Positions 1 through 7,883 of a DNA stretch of 64,000 nucleotides are shown piece by piece. The position numbers and the translations under genes are program-made. The DNA comes from Candidatus Acetothermia bacterium (GTDB lineage Bacteria > Bipolaricaulota > Bipolaricaulia > Bipolaricaulales > Bipolaricaulaceae): assembly GCA_024653305.1 (NCBI GenBank), contig JANLFW010000005.1, positions 30,214 through 94,213 on the forward strand, written 5' to 3'. The notes beneath the pieces are model-generated. The model saw only the letters and a list, made by a program, of their open reading frames with translations. It had not been told where the DNA came from and ran no database searches. The first letter of the stretch is position 1; each line of letters starts with the position of its first letter.

Positions 1-7
1 GGAGATG

Positions 8-470
8 CTATGGAGCCACGACCTCGTGCCGGGCATCCCAGAGGAGCTCCCCCCGTGGGTAGACGCGCAGGTGCCAGCGCCCGGGGGCTAGGCCCTCGAT
101 GCGCCCCCGTAGGGGAGAGGGATGGCTCCCATCCAGTCTATCTATGCGGCATGGCCGCCCTCCACGCGTTTCGGTGTTTGCCGGGACCTCCTTCCGAGAC
201 GGCTCGCCAGCTGCTTCGCCCCTTCCGCCGAGCGCCAACAGGTTTGTCGACCACGGCCTGCGGGGGCTTCTGGCCCCCATGCCGCCTTTCGCCGCGGCAG
301 CTCGTCGGGGACGAAGATCCGCACCTTGTGCACGCCCCGGAAGAGAAAGGTGCCGCCCAGGTACACTGCGGAACACTCCTCGGCCAGGGGGCGATCCCCC
401 CACGCCTCGCCCTTGCCCTTTGAACGCTGGTCGAGGCGCGCCCTTGGCCGTTGCCTGCGCTTGGGGTAAA
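8..470 (-). pseudogene. Degraded coding remnant, unknown family
   Basis: Read on the minus strand, about 470 down to 300 gives a protein-like stretch containing GEAWGDRPLAEECSAVYLGG and then FLFRGVHKVRIFVPDELP. It then loses register. A second protein-like piece, GRIEGLAPGRWHLRVYPRGE, ends at the stop near position 8 but lies in a different frame. The two pieces look like the body and C-terminus of one beta-rich protein broken by one or more frameshifts. I do not recognise the family. The neighbouring racemase gene is also broken, so this end of the window looks like decaying DNA. Chance reading frames are common at this GC content, so confidence is low. Confidence 0.3.
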
Positions 471-479
471 CTCGATTCG

Positions 480-1026
480 ATGTCCATAGAGCTGCACGTC
501 ATCGTCCCCGTGTCCACCGATCGCTGGAACGAAGGCGTGCGCCAGCTGTGCCAGGCCGCCGCCGATCGGGACACGGCGGTGAACGTGGTCCACCTCGCCC
601 ACGGCCCGGAGTCCATCGAGTGCACGTACGACGAGGCGCTGGTCGCGCCTTACGTGATCGAGGCCGTGGCCGCCGCCGAGCGGGCGGGCGCCGACGGGGT
701 AATCGTGTACTGCTTCGGCAACCCCGCGGTGGACGGGGCTCGGGAGGCGGTCTCCATCCCCGTCGTCGGGCTAGGCGAGGCTGCTGAGGTGGTCGCCTTC
801 CTCCTGGGCGACCGGAGGGCGGGAGCTTGTCGCCCGTGGGGCTCAGGTCGTGATCCTAGGCTGCGGGTCACTGCTGGGGGTGGCGGATGAGCTGCGACGG
901 GGACTGGGGATTCCGGTGGTCGTACCAGCGGTGGCGGCGGTGAAGCTGGCCGAGGCGTACGTAAAGATGGGCATCGCTCACAGCAAAGCCGCCTATCCTC
1001 CTCCCCCGCCCAAGATCTGGCGCTGA
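480..1026 (+). pseudogene. Broken Asp/Glu/hydantoin racemase family gene
   Basis: The ATG at 480 opens about 110 residues typical of the hydantoin/Asp-Glu racemase N-half: GPESIECTYDEA, then GADGVIVYCFGNP with the first catalytic-type Cys, then IPVVGLGEA. Near 812-823 the frame changes and the text jumps to the family's C-terminal part (ELVARGAQVVILGCGSLLG, with the second Cys), ending at TGA 1024-1026. Members are usually about 220-240 residues, so some 60 middle residues are missing and the halves are out of frame. Both active-site Cys segments survive, which suggests a recent internal deletion. The gene lies 23 bases upstream of the first M29-like gene and was probably part of that operon. 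An intact but different racemase lies at 9567-10214. Confidence 0.7.
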
Positions 1027-1049
1027 ACACAAGCACGGGAGGCAGACCA

Positions 1050-2102
1050 ATGGAGATCGACGCGGAGACCATCCGTCCGGGAGTGGTGGGCATGCTGCGC
1101 GTGAACCTCGGAGTCCAGGCCGGGGAGTCCGTGCTCGTGGTAACTGACGTGCCGACGCCCGAGCAGTGGGGAGAGTGGCCTGTATCGCAGCTTGAGGAGG
1201 CGTTCCGGCGGGCGGCGTTGGCTCGCCGGGTGGCGGAGATCGCCGCCGAAGAGCTGCCGGCCTGTGCGGTGGGTTTCCTGGCCTACCCGGCCACCGGACG
1301 CTCGGGGAGCGAGCCCGGCGATGAGGTGGCAGCAAGGCTGCGGGAAGCGAACGTGGTGGTGGCCATCACCTCCTTTTCCCTCAGCCATACCCACGCCCGA
1401 GAGGGCGCATGCCGGGCGGGGGCACGGGTGGCGAGCATGCCCCGCTTCCTGCCGGAGATGTTCTACCCGGACGGTCCGTTGGCCGTGGACTACCGCCGCA
1501 TCGCGCAGGAGACGGCGCGGATCGCCGCCTGCCTCACCGGTGCCCGCGTGGCCACGGTCCGGTCTCCCGCGGGTACGGACCTCGAATTCAGCCTGGAGGG
1601 GCGGGAGGGGCGGGTGGACGACGGTCTGTACCTTCGCCCCGGCATGTGGGGGAACCTGCCCGGGGGCGAGGCGTACATCGCCCCGGTGGAGGGGACGGCG
1701 GAGGGGGTGCTGGTCGTGGAGCCGGGTTGGCATCACCGCCTCGTCGAGCCGATGCGCCTGGTGTTCTCCGGCGGCGCGGTGGTCGCCGTGGACGGCGGCG
1801 GGGAGGTGGGGGAACGCCTACGGGGCTTGCTGGGCCTGGGAGGCCGTCGACCCACCGCAGAAGAGCGGGCCCGGCGCCACCTGGCCGAGCTGGGGGTGGG
1901 GACGAACCCCAACGCGCGGCGCACGGACATCACCCTGGAGGCGGAGAAGATCAAGGGCACCGTGCACGTGGCCATTGGGGACAACGCACACATGGGCGGG
2001 GTCAACGTGGCCGACTATCACGCCGACCTCGTCGTCCCCCGGGCCACATTGCTCCTCGATGGGCAGACGGTCATGGACGAGGGGCGGTGGACGTTCGGCT
2101 GA
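1050..2102 (+). CDS. M29-family aminopeptidase (thermophilic leucyl aminopeptidase type)
   Basis: This 350-residue cytosolic protein has the C-terminal metal-site signatures of peptidase family M29 (AmpS/PepS/aminopeptidase T). A Glu-rich segment GGEAYIAPVEGTAEG lies near residues 205-220, and a His cluster (TVHVAIGDNAHMGG then DYHADLV) near residues 304-327. These supply the Glu, His and Asp ligands of the two-metal centre. SPAGTDLEF near residue 172 is also typical. The start is the ATG preceded by GGGAGG. The N-domain is slightly short for the family. A second M29-like gene follows after 11 bases. The expected role is removal of N-terminal residues from peptides, which fits the facing peptide-uptake operon. 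The exact substrate cannot be read from sequence. Confidence 0.8.
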   Translation: MEIDAETIRPGVVGMLRVNLGVQAGESVLVVTDVPTPEQWGEWPVSQLEEAFRRAALARRVAEIAAEELPACAVGFLAYPATGRSGSEPGDEVAARLREANVVVAITSFSLSHTHAREGACRAGARVASMPRFLPEMFYPDGPLAVDYRRIAQETARIAACLTGARVATVRSPAGTDLEFSLEGREGRVDDGLYLRPGMWGNLPGGEAYIAPVEGTAEGVLVVEPGWHHRLVEPMRLVFSGGAVVAVDGGGEVGERLRGLLGLGGRRPTAEERARRHLAELGVGTNPNARRTDITLEAEKIKGTVHVAIGDNAHMGGVNVADYHADLVVPRATLLLDGQTVMDEGRWTFG

Positions 2103-2113
2103 TAAGGGGGGAG

Positions 2114-3178
2114 ATGGAGCTCGCGCTGGGTGTGGAACCGACCGATCGGTACCTCGCGTTCGAGGCGGCCGGGGCGGCGCGCAAGCTGGTGGAGGAGGTG
2201 ATGCTCGTTCGTCCGGGCGAGAACGTGCTGATCACCGTGGACACGATGGGTGACCGGCGGGTGGCGGAGCTGGTCGCCCAGGCCGCCTACGCGGCTCGGG
2301 CCGTCCCCACCCTGGTGGTCTACCCCACAAGCCCGGCCCCGGTGCTGGAGCCCCCGCCCCCGGTGGCCGGGGCGGCGGCGCGGGCCCAGGTGTGGATCGA
2401 GCTGGCTGTGGCTTACCTTCTGCACACCGCCGCTCACCGGGCAGCCCTCGCCGGCGGGTGCCGGTACATTTGCCTCACCGGTATGGACGTGGACATGCTC
2501 GTGCGGTGCATCGGCCGCGTGGACTACCCGAAGATGCTCGCCCTAGGGGAGGCCCTGCAGCGCATCGTGGCCAGGGCCGATGAGGTGCGGGTCACCAGCC
2601 CCGCGGGCACTGACCTCGTGGCCCACAACCGCGGCCGGCGGGTGCGGCACGCGGGCAAGCTCGCCGACACCCCGGGCGAGCCGATCATGCTCGGCGGGCA
2701 GATCTCCTGGTGTCCGGTGGAGTCCACGATCGAGGGCATGCTTGTGTTCGACGGCGCCCTGTGGCCGCCGACAGAGCTGGGCCGGCTTGCCTCCCCGGTG
2801 GAGCTGGAGGTCCACCAGGGGGTGATCGTCGCCGTGCGGGGTGGGGCAGAGGCGCAGGTGTTCAAGCGGTGGCTCGATTCCTTCGCCGACCCCAACATGT
2901 ATCGCATCGCCCACTACTCTCTGGGGTTCAACCCTGGGGTGACCCGCCCCACCGGGCGGATCGTGGAGGACGAGCGCGTGTTCGGGTGCATCGAGATGGG
3001 CATCGGCACCCAGGGAGCACAGATCGGCGGGCTCACCTGGCAGGCGGCATCGCACACCGACGGAGTGGTCCTCTGCCCGTCCATTTACCTGGACGGGGAA
3101 CCGCTCGAGGTGGACGGCCGGTACGTGCACCCGGAGGTGGTGGAGGCCTGCCGGAACCTGGGCGTCCCCGGCTGCTAG
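2114..3178 (+). CDS. M29-like metal enzyme, NicX/aminopeptidase fold
   Basis: This 354-residue paralogue of the upstream M29 protein starts at an ATG preceded by GGGGGAG, 11 bases after the previous stop. It keeps SPAGTDLVAH near residue 160 and a metal-ligand-like VESTIEG near residue 206. The C-terminal His motif of true M29 peptidases is replaced by RIAHYSLGFNPG and AASHTDGVV. An H-x-D pair of that kind is also seen in 2,5-dihydroxypyridine 5,6-dioxygenase (NicX), which shares the M29 fold. It could be a divergent peptidase, a ring-cleaving or hydrolytic enzyme, or the partner of the upstream protein. It converges on the AroM gene with a 16-base gap. Family is fairly sure, reaction is not. 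Confidence 0.65.
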   Translation: MELALGVEPTDRYLAFEAAGAARKLVEEVMLVRPGENVLITVDTMGDRRVAELVAQAAYAARAVPTLVVYPTSPAPVLEPPPPVAGAAARAQVWIELAVAYLLHTAAHRAALAGGCRYICLTGMDVDMLVRCIGRVDYPKMLALGEALQRIVARADEVRVTSPAGTDLVAHNRGRRVRHAGKLADTPGEPIMLGGQISWCPVESTIEGMLVFDGALWPPTELGRLASPVELEVHQGVIVAVRGGAEAQVFKRWLDSFADPNMYRIAHYSLGFNPGVTRPTGRIVEDERVFGCIEMGIGTQGAQIGGLTWQAASHTDGVVLCPSIYLDGEPLEVDGRYVHPEVVEACRNLGVPGC

Positions 3179-3194
3179 GCGGGCTCCCCCGCCC

Positions 3195-3857
3195 CTAGAC
3201 CAGCTCGGCCAGGGCCCGGGCGAGCATGGAGCGAACGAGGAGCACGGGGGCTCCGGTGGCCGCCCGTACCTCGCCTTTCATCCGTTCGCTGTACCCGAAG
3301 CAGTGGAGGAGGAACGCCGTCGCTCCGCGCTCGGCCAGCCCCCGGGCAACCGCGCCCAGGCGGGCCCTACCCGTATACGGGGAGACCGACGCTCCGATCG
3401 CCTCCACCCCCCACCCCCGAACCTCCTCCACCGTCGGGGCCACCTGCCGCGGCGAAGGGACCAGGATCCCAAGCGGCCCAGGGAGGGCAAGGGCTGACAC
3501 GTACGATCTCACGAGAACATGGGGCACGACCACGGGAACCCGGGCCCGTAAGGGGGGAAAGGTCCCGGAACACAGGATCCCGATCAGCACCACGTCTTTT
3601 TCCACAGCGCGGATCGCTTCCTCCAGGCGGTGATGGACGAACTCCCGGTGTACCGTGACCTCTCGGCCGTCGGAAAGGCGGGTGACCAGGGTGCTCTCCT
3701 CCCCAAGCGGGGGATGGGCGGCAATCTCGTCCACGGTGAGGCCGTCCAACGCCCCGGCTTGCACGACCTCCACCTCCGGGGGCAGATGGCCACGGATTTC
3801 GGGCACCACGTCGTCCCGGGGCGCCTGTCCGATCGTCACGAGGGCGATCCGTTTCAT
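3195..3857 (-). CDS. AroM family protein
   Basis: This 220-residue protein matches the AroM family: MKRIALVTIGQAPRDDVVPE at the N-terminus, an internal Cys in IGILCSGTFP, and a second Cys in LLHCFGYSE near the C-terminus. The paired Cys segments and the Rossmann-like layout resemble the Asp/Glu racemase superfamily. The biochemical role of AroM is not established. The start ATG overlaps the stop of the DUF1177 gene by 4 bases (ATGA), so the two are translationally coupled. As the last gene of the racemase/peptide-importer operon it probably acts on an amino-acid or hydantoin-like substrate, which is inference from context. Confidence 0.85.
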   Translation of the reverse strand: MKRIALVTIGQAPRDDVVPEIRGHLPPEVEVVQAGALDGLTVDEIAAHPPLGEESTLVTRLSDGREVTVHREFVHHRLEEAIRAVEKDVVLIGILCSGTFPPLRARVPVVVPHVLVRSYVSALALPGPLGILVPSPRQVAPTVEEVRGWGVEAIGASVSPYTGRARLGAVARGLAERGATAFLLHCFGYSERMKGEVRAATGAPVLLVRSMLARALAELV

Positions 3858-4783
3858 GCCTTGCCCAACGTTTGAAGGTGCGATAGCGGCCCATACAACG
3901 CGAGCAGCCGCGAGAACTCCTCCGGGTCGTAGAACCGACACTCGCGGGAGGTGAACGCCTTGGCCACTTCCACGCAGAACCGAGCGGCCAGCTCCAGGTC
4001 GAGGGGGTGGTTGGCCCCGGTAGCGCACCCAGGCACGGGGATCGCCGCGGTGGTCGCTACCCCCACCACGGGGGCGGCGGTGGCAGTGGCGGGCTGGAGA
4101 ATGCTGTTTAGGTGATGGATTCCGTTCCCGTAGGGGGTGATGTCCTGGGTGGTGATGGGGAAGACCACCGGCGGTTCCCCTGTGACATAGCGCATGATCT
4201 CCAGAAGGTCCTCGCTGGTCCGCAGGATGTACCCTTCTTTGACGGTGGGGCTGATCGCGAACCCGCGGCGGTTGATGACCCAGTTGCCCTTGGTGGCATC
4301 GACGGACAGAATGGCGTCCATGGCCGAATCGACCTCGTATCGGTTCATGGTGACCATGTCCACCGGGGCATCCATGAACGGGGTGGGCTCGTGGGGGATG
4401 ATGGGGGCGTTGGGACAGATGTGGGTGGCCACGAGCACGTCCCCGGGCAGAACGTCGCCGGAGCTGGCCATCCGTACCAGCTTGGCCGCGCAGGCTAGGG
4501 CGACGATGGCCCCGTCGGCATCGGACACAAGCCCCAGCCGACTCGGACGGGCCCCGACCCCGCCCAACCGCCCGATCACCCCCAGCGTGGGCCCACGGCC
4601 ATGCCCAGGGATACGGACCTTGACGAAGTCGGTGCTCCCAGCCTCGCCGTTCACCCGCACCACCTGCACCTCCTCCGCCCCCCATCGCCGGAGCCACGCC
4701 GCCACGTCGTCCCCCGACGCATGGGGACTCTCCAAAACCTCCATCGCTTCCATGACCTCACGCAGCACGGAAGCCACCTCCAT
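3854..4783 (-). CDS. DUF1177 family protein
   Basis: This 309-residue protein matches DUF1177. The N-terminus has the family-like VLESPHASGDDV, and the body holds THICPNAPIIPHEPTPFMDA, SVDATKGNWVINRRGF and a VVGVATTAAIPVPG segment. No function has been assigned to the family. I chose ATG 4783 because it places the conserved SPH segment at the usual distance from the N-terminus, although it overlaps the M20 peptidase by 26 bases. Later in-frame ATG codons (for example at 4753) are alternatives. It overlaps aroM by 4 bases. The DUF1177-AroM pairing next to peptide importers suggests a shared step in amino-acid derivative turnover. Confidence 0.85.
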   Translation of the reverse strand: MEVASVLREVMEAMEVLESPHASGDDVAAWLRRWGAEEVQVVRVNGEAGSTDFVKVRIPGHGRGPTLGVIGRLGGVGARPSRLGLVSDADGAIVALACAAKLVRMASSGDVLPGDVLVATHICPNAPIIPHEPTPFMDAPVDMVTMNRYEVDSAMDAILSVDATKGNWVINRRGFAISPTVKEGYILRTSEDLLEIMRYVTGEPPVVFPITTQDITPYGNGIHHLNSILQPATATAAPVVGVATTAAIPVPGCATGANHPLDLELAARFCVEVAKAFTSRECRFYDPEEFSRLLALYGPLSHLQTLGKA

Positions 4784-6020
4784 CGCCCTGCGAAAGATAG
4801 TCGTGGATGAGCAACGCATACACTCTCGCGGCCTGAACAAGCTGCGCCACCGCCACCCGCTCATCGTATCCATGGATTCCTTGCAGATCTGCAGGACCGA
4901 ACTGGAGTGTCGGGATCCCGTGGCGCCGGAAGAATCGGGCGTCGCTCGATGCCCACTGTAAGACCGGCCGGGACGTGTCCCCAGCGACCTCACGGATGAT
5001 TCTAAGCACGAGCTGAACGAAAGGATGCGTGGGTGGGGTGTAATTCGCCTCGATCGGGTCGCGAAGAGGGGTGACCTCCACCCCGGAACCAGCTCGCTCT
5101 TCCACCAATTGCCGGAGGAGGTCGAGCACAACCCCCACAGGGACCCCGACGGGCACCCGCAAATCGAACTCGGCCTCACATCGGCTGGCAACGATGTTCA
5201 CCTTATCCCCACCGGAAATCCGCCCCACGTTCACCGTGACATGGTCTAAAACTTCAGCCTGAACCTCAAGACCTTCCTCCCGAAGGATGGCCTGAGTTTC
5301 GGAAATCAAACGACGGGGTTCTGGGGGAATGGTCCACGGCCTTCCCCACAGGGAATAGACTGCTTCGATGACCTGTGTCATGCGCAAGATCGCGTTTTCA
5401 CCAACAAGGGGCGATAGGCTGCCGTGGACAGGGACCCCTCGGGTCATGGCCCGCAACCATAGGGCCCCCTTTTGGCCGATGGTCGGATTGATCCCCGAGG
5501 GTTCGGCGATGAGGCACGCATCCCCCGTGAACCCTTGTTCAAGGAGCCAACGTGTCCCGTACCAACCCCCGGTTTCCTCGTCGGGGACGGCCATGAACAG
5601 GACCTTGCCCCGCAGGCTGTCCCACCGCACGGCCTTGCTGAGGGCCACGAGGAGGGCGGCCAAGCCCCCCTTCATGTCGCTCGCCCCCCGCCCGAGGACG
5701 TACCCCTCGCGCACCTCCCCGCCAAACGGGTCGAACGCCCACCGCTCGCGGTCGCCGGCTGGGACGACATCCATGTGCCCGTTCACGACGAGGCACGGGC
5801 CGGGGCCGAAGTCGAGCTCCCCGACCACGCTCGTCATCCCCGGCGCGGCGGAAAGCTGGCGGGCGGGGATCCCCGCGCGATGCAGGCGCTCCAGGATGTA
5901 CGCGGCGATCTCCGTCACGTCACAAGGCGGGTTCTCGCTGGGGAAACGAATGAGCTTGGAGCAGACCGTCGTCACCTCTCGCTCACAGTCCCAGCGTTTG
6001 ATCGCCTCACGCCTGGTCAT
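4758..6020 (-). CDS. M20 family metallopeptidase (ArgE/DapE-type deacylase)
   Basis: This 420-residue cytosolic enzyme carries the full M20 di-metal site: NGHMDVVPAGD (His and Asp), GRGASDMKGG (bridging Asp) and VPDEETGGWYG (catalytic Glu plus ligand Glu). A dimerisation domain follows, then the C-terminal PADLQGIHGYDE segment supplying the last His. Relatives are acetylornithine deacetylase, succinyl-diaminopimelate desuccinylase and carboxypeptidases. It lies 9 bases downstream of the permease gene and overlaps DUF1177. In an operon with a dipeptide importer and a racemase it most likely hydrolyses an imported N-acyl amino acid or dipeptide. Which substrate is not decidable from sequence. 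Confidence 0.88.
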   Translation of the reverse strand: MTRREAIKRWDCEREVTTVCSKLIRFPSENPPCDVTEIAAYILERLHRAGIPARQLSAAPGMTSVVGELDFGPGPCLVVNGHMDVVPAGDRERWAFDPFGGEVREGYVLGRGASDMKGGLAALLVALSKAVRWDSLRGKVLFMAVPDEETGGWYGTRWLLEQGFTGDACLIAEPSGINPTIGQKGALWLRAMTRGVPVHGSLSPLVGENAILRMTQVIEAVYSLWGRPWTIPPEPRRLISETQAILREEGLEVQAEVLDHVTVNVGRISGGDKVNIVASRCEAEFDLRVPVGVPVGVVLDLLRQLVEERAGSGVEVTPLRDPIEANYTPPTHPFVQLVLRIIREVAGDTSRPVLQWASSDARFFRRHGIPTLQFGPADLQGIHGYDERVAVAQLVQAARVYALLIHDYLSQGDGGGFRAA

Positions 6021-6029
6021 GGTCCCTCC

Positions 6030-6881
6030 TCAAATGCGCCGTTCGAACCTGGGGTCCAGGACGTCCCGCAGCCCGTCGCCGACGAAGTTGAACCCCAAGG
6101 CGGTGATCATGATCGCAAGCCCGGGGAATGTGGAAACCCACCACGCGAAGCCGATGAGCCCACGTCCGTCGGCGATCAACGCCCCCCATTCCGGGATCGG
6201 GGGCTGGGCCCCTACCCCAAGGAAGCTCAGCGCCGCTGAGGAGAGGATGGCCGCCGGCATTTCCAGCGTAGTGTACACGACCACCGGACCAAGGGCGTTG
6301 GGCAAGACGTGACGAAACAATATTCGTGTTCGGGAAGCACCCAAAGCGTAGGCCGCCGTCACGTAGTCCAACTCACGCAAAGAGAGCACCTGTCCCCGAA
6401 GGAGCCGGGTGAATTGTCCCCACCCAGTTACAGCGATGGCTATGATCATCACCCCAATCCCACCGCCCAACGCTCCAGCCAGGGCAAGGGCAAGCACCAA
6501 CCCCGGGATGGACCACACGATGTCCACCGCCCGCATGATCAGGCTATCAACAACCCCCCCCACGAACCCGGCCACCAGCCCAAGGATTCCTCCCAACACC
6601 ATTTGAAGAACAACCACACCCATCCCGATAAGAAGCGCATAGCGACTCCCGTACAGCACCCGACTTAAAAGGTCACGGCCAAGCACATCGGTGCCCATGG
6701 GGTGCGTCGCCGATGGCGGGGACAGCAAAGCATCGAAGTCCATGGCCAGAGGGTCGTACGGGGCGATCACGTCGGCAAGCAGTGCCGTAAGCCCCACCGC
6801 GGCCACGAAAAAAAGCCCGACCAGGGCGAGGTGGTTACGCGTGAACCTGCGAACTGCCCGCGACGAAAAGAACTGTTTCAT
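6030..6881 (-). CDS. Dipeptide/oligopeptide ABC transporter permease, DppC type
   Basis: This 283-residue inner-membrane protein has the DppC/OppC layout: a cytoplasmic N-terminus, one membrane helix around residues 22-42, a periplasmic loop with HPMGTDVLGRDLLSRVLYG, and five further helices. The ATPase-contact EAA loop follows the AAYALGASRTRILFRHVLPN segment near residues 186-205. It is 2 bases from the DppB-type gene. No ATP-binding DppD/DppF genes lie in the window, so the importer must borrow ATPases encoded elsewhere. Confidence 0.92.
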   Translation of the reverse strand: MKQFFSSRAVRRFTRNHLALVGLFFVAAVGLTALLADVIAPYDPLAMDFDALLSPPSATHPMGTDVLGRDLLSRVLYGSRYALLIGMGVVVLQMVLGGILGLVAGFVGGVVDSLIMRAVDIVWSIPGLVLALALAGALGGGIGVMIIAIAVTGWGQFTRLLRGQVLSLRELDYVTAAYALGASRTRILFRHVLPNALGPVVVYTTLEMPAAILSSAALSFLGVGAQPPIPEWGALIADGRGLIGFAWWVSTFPGLAIMITALGFNFVGDGLRDVLDPRFERRI

Positions 6882-6883
6882 GT

Positions 6884-7822
6884 CTAACCGTAGCGGATCC
6901 GTGGGTCAATGAGCGTGTACGCGAAGTCCACAACGAGGTTGGCCAGGACCGTCAACAGGGCGATCACGAGGACAATGCCCTGGACCACTGGGTAGTCTCG
7001 TTCCATCACCGCGTTGACAAGGAGCCTCCCCATGCCCGGCCAGGCAAAAACCGTTTCTGTAATCACCGCTCCTCCGAATAGCCAAGGCAAGCGCAGCCCA
7101 AGCAATGTGACCACGGGTATCAGCGCGTTGCGAAGGCCGTGGCGAACCACAACGATGATTTCGTGCACCCCCTTGCTCCGTGCCGTCCGGATGTATTCTT
7201 CATTGACAACCTCGAGCATCGCCGATCGGGTCAACCGGGTGAACAGGGCAATAGGGGGGAGCCCCAGGGTCAAGACAGGGAGAAGTGCGGATCTCAGTCC
7301 GGCAAAGGTCCACAGTGGTCCCCCCCTCCCGGAAATGGGGAGAAGCCGCAACCTCAAGCCAAATACCATCATCAACATGATCCCCAGCCAAAAGTAAGGC
7401 ATGGAAACCCAAAACAGAGCGACGAACCGGCTGACATTGTCAACGATGGTATAGGGGCGCATGGCGGAGATGATCCCGATGGGGATCGCGATCACTACGG
7501 TGAGGATCAGGGCGAGGATGGTCAGCTCCAACGTCGGGCCAATACGGGCCAGGATCAAGGTTGCTACGCGATCTTGGACGTGGATGGACAGCCCAAGATC
7601 GCCCTGAACGACCCGGGTCAACCAGTTCCAGTATTGGACGGGGATGGGGTTGTCCAAGCCAAGTTCGGCCCTCTTCTCCAAGACCTTCTCCTCGGACACG
7701 TTGGGACCGAAGAGCAGGCGGATCGGATCCCCACTTACATGCATCAGGGAGAAGACAATGGCCGTGACCCCGATGAGAGTGGGGACCAGCATCAACAGAC
7801 GGCGAACAAGGTAGGCTCCCAT
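6884..7822 (-). CDS. Dipeptide/oligopeptide ABC transporter permease, DppB type
   Basis: This 312-residue protein starts with the usual MGAYLVRRLLMLVPTLIGVT helix. It has the periplasmic VQYWNWLTRVVQGDLGLS segment of DppB/OppB proteins, six predicted membrane helices, an EAA-type loop (RTARSKGVHEIIVVVRHGLRN) and the terminal DFAYTLIDPRIRYG. It would form the heteromeric channel with the DppC-type protein encoded 2 bases downstream. A strong hairpin separates it from the upstream binding-protein gene, which would keep its expression below that of the binding protein. Confidence 0.93.
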   Translation of the reverse strand: MGAYLVRRLLMLVPTLIGVTAIVFSLMHVSGDPIRLLFGPNVSEEKVLEKRAELGLDNPIPVQYWNWLTRVVQGDLGLSIHVQDRVATLILARIGPTLELTILALILTVVIAIPIGIISAMRPYTIVDNVSRFVALFWVSMPYFWLGIMLMMVFGLRLRLLPISGRGGPLWTFAGLRSALLPVLTLGLPPIALFTRLTRSAMLEVVNEEYIRTARSKGVHEIIVVVRHGLRNALIPVVTLLGLRLPWLFGGAVITETVFAWPGMGRLLVNAVMERDYPVVQGIVLVIALLTVLANLVVDFAYTLIDPRIRYG

Positions 7823-7832
7823 CCCTAGGCAA

Positions 7833-7865
7833 GCCCGGAGGCCGGGGTGGCCCCGGCCTCCGGGC
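7833..7865 (-). promoter_or_regulatory. Intercistronic hairpin between binding-protein and permease genes
   Basis: A perfect 15-bp stem (arms 7833-7847 and 7851-7865, left arm GCCCGGAGGCCGGGG) closes a 3-base loop in the 61-base gap between the binding-protein gene and dppB-like gene. On the minus strand no U-run follows, so it is not a classic terminator. Such hairpins after binding-protein genes usually protect the upstream mRNA from 3' exonucleases or cause partial termination, which gives excess binding protein. Confidence 0.75.
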
Positions 7866-7883
7866 CTTTCCCCCTTCCTTCCC

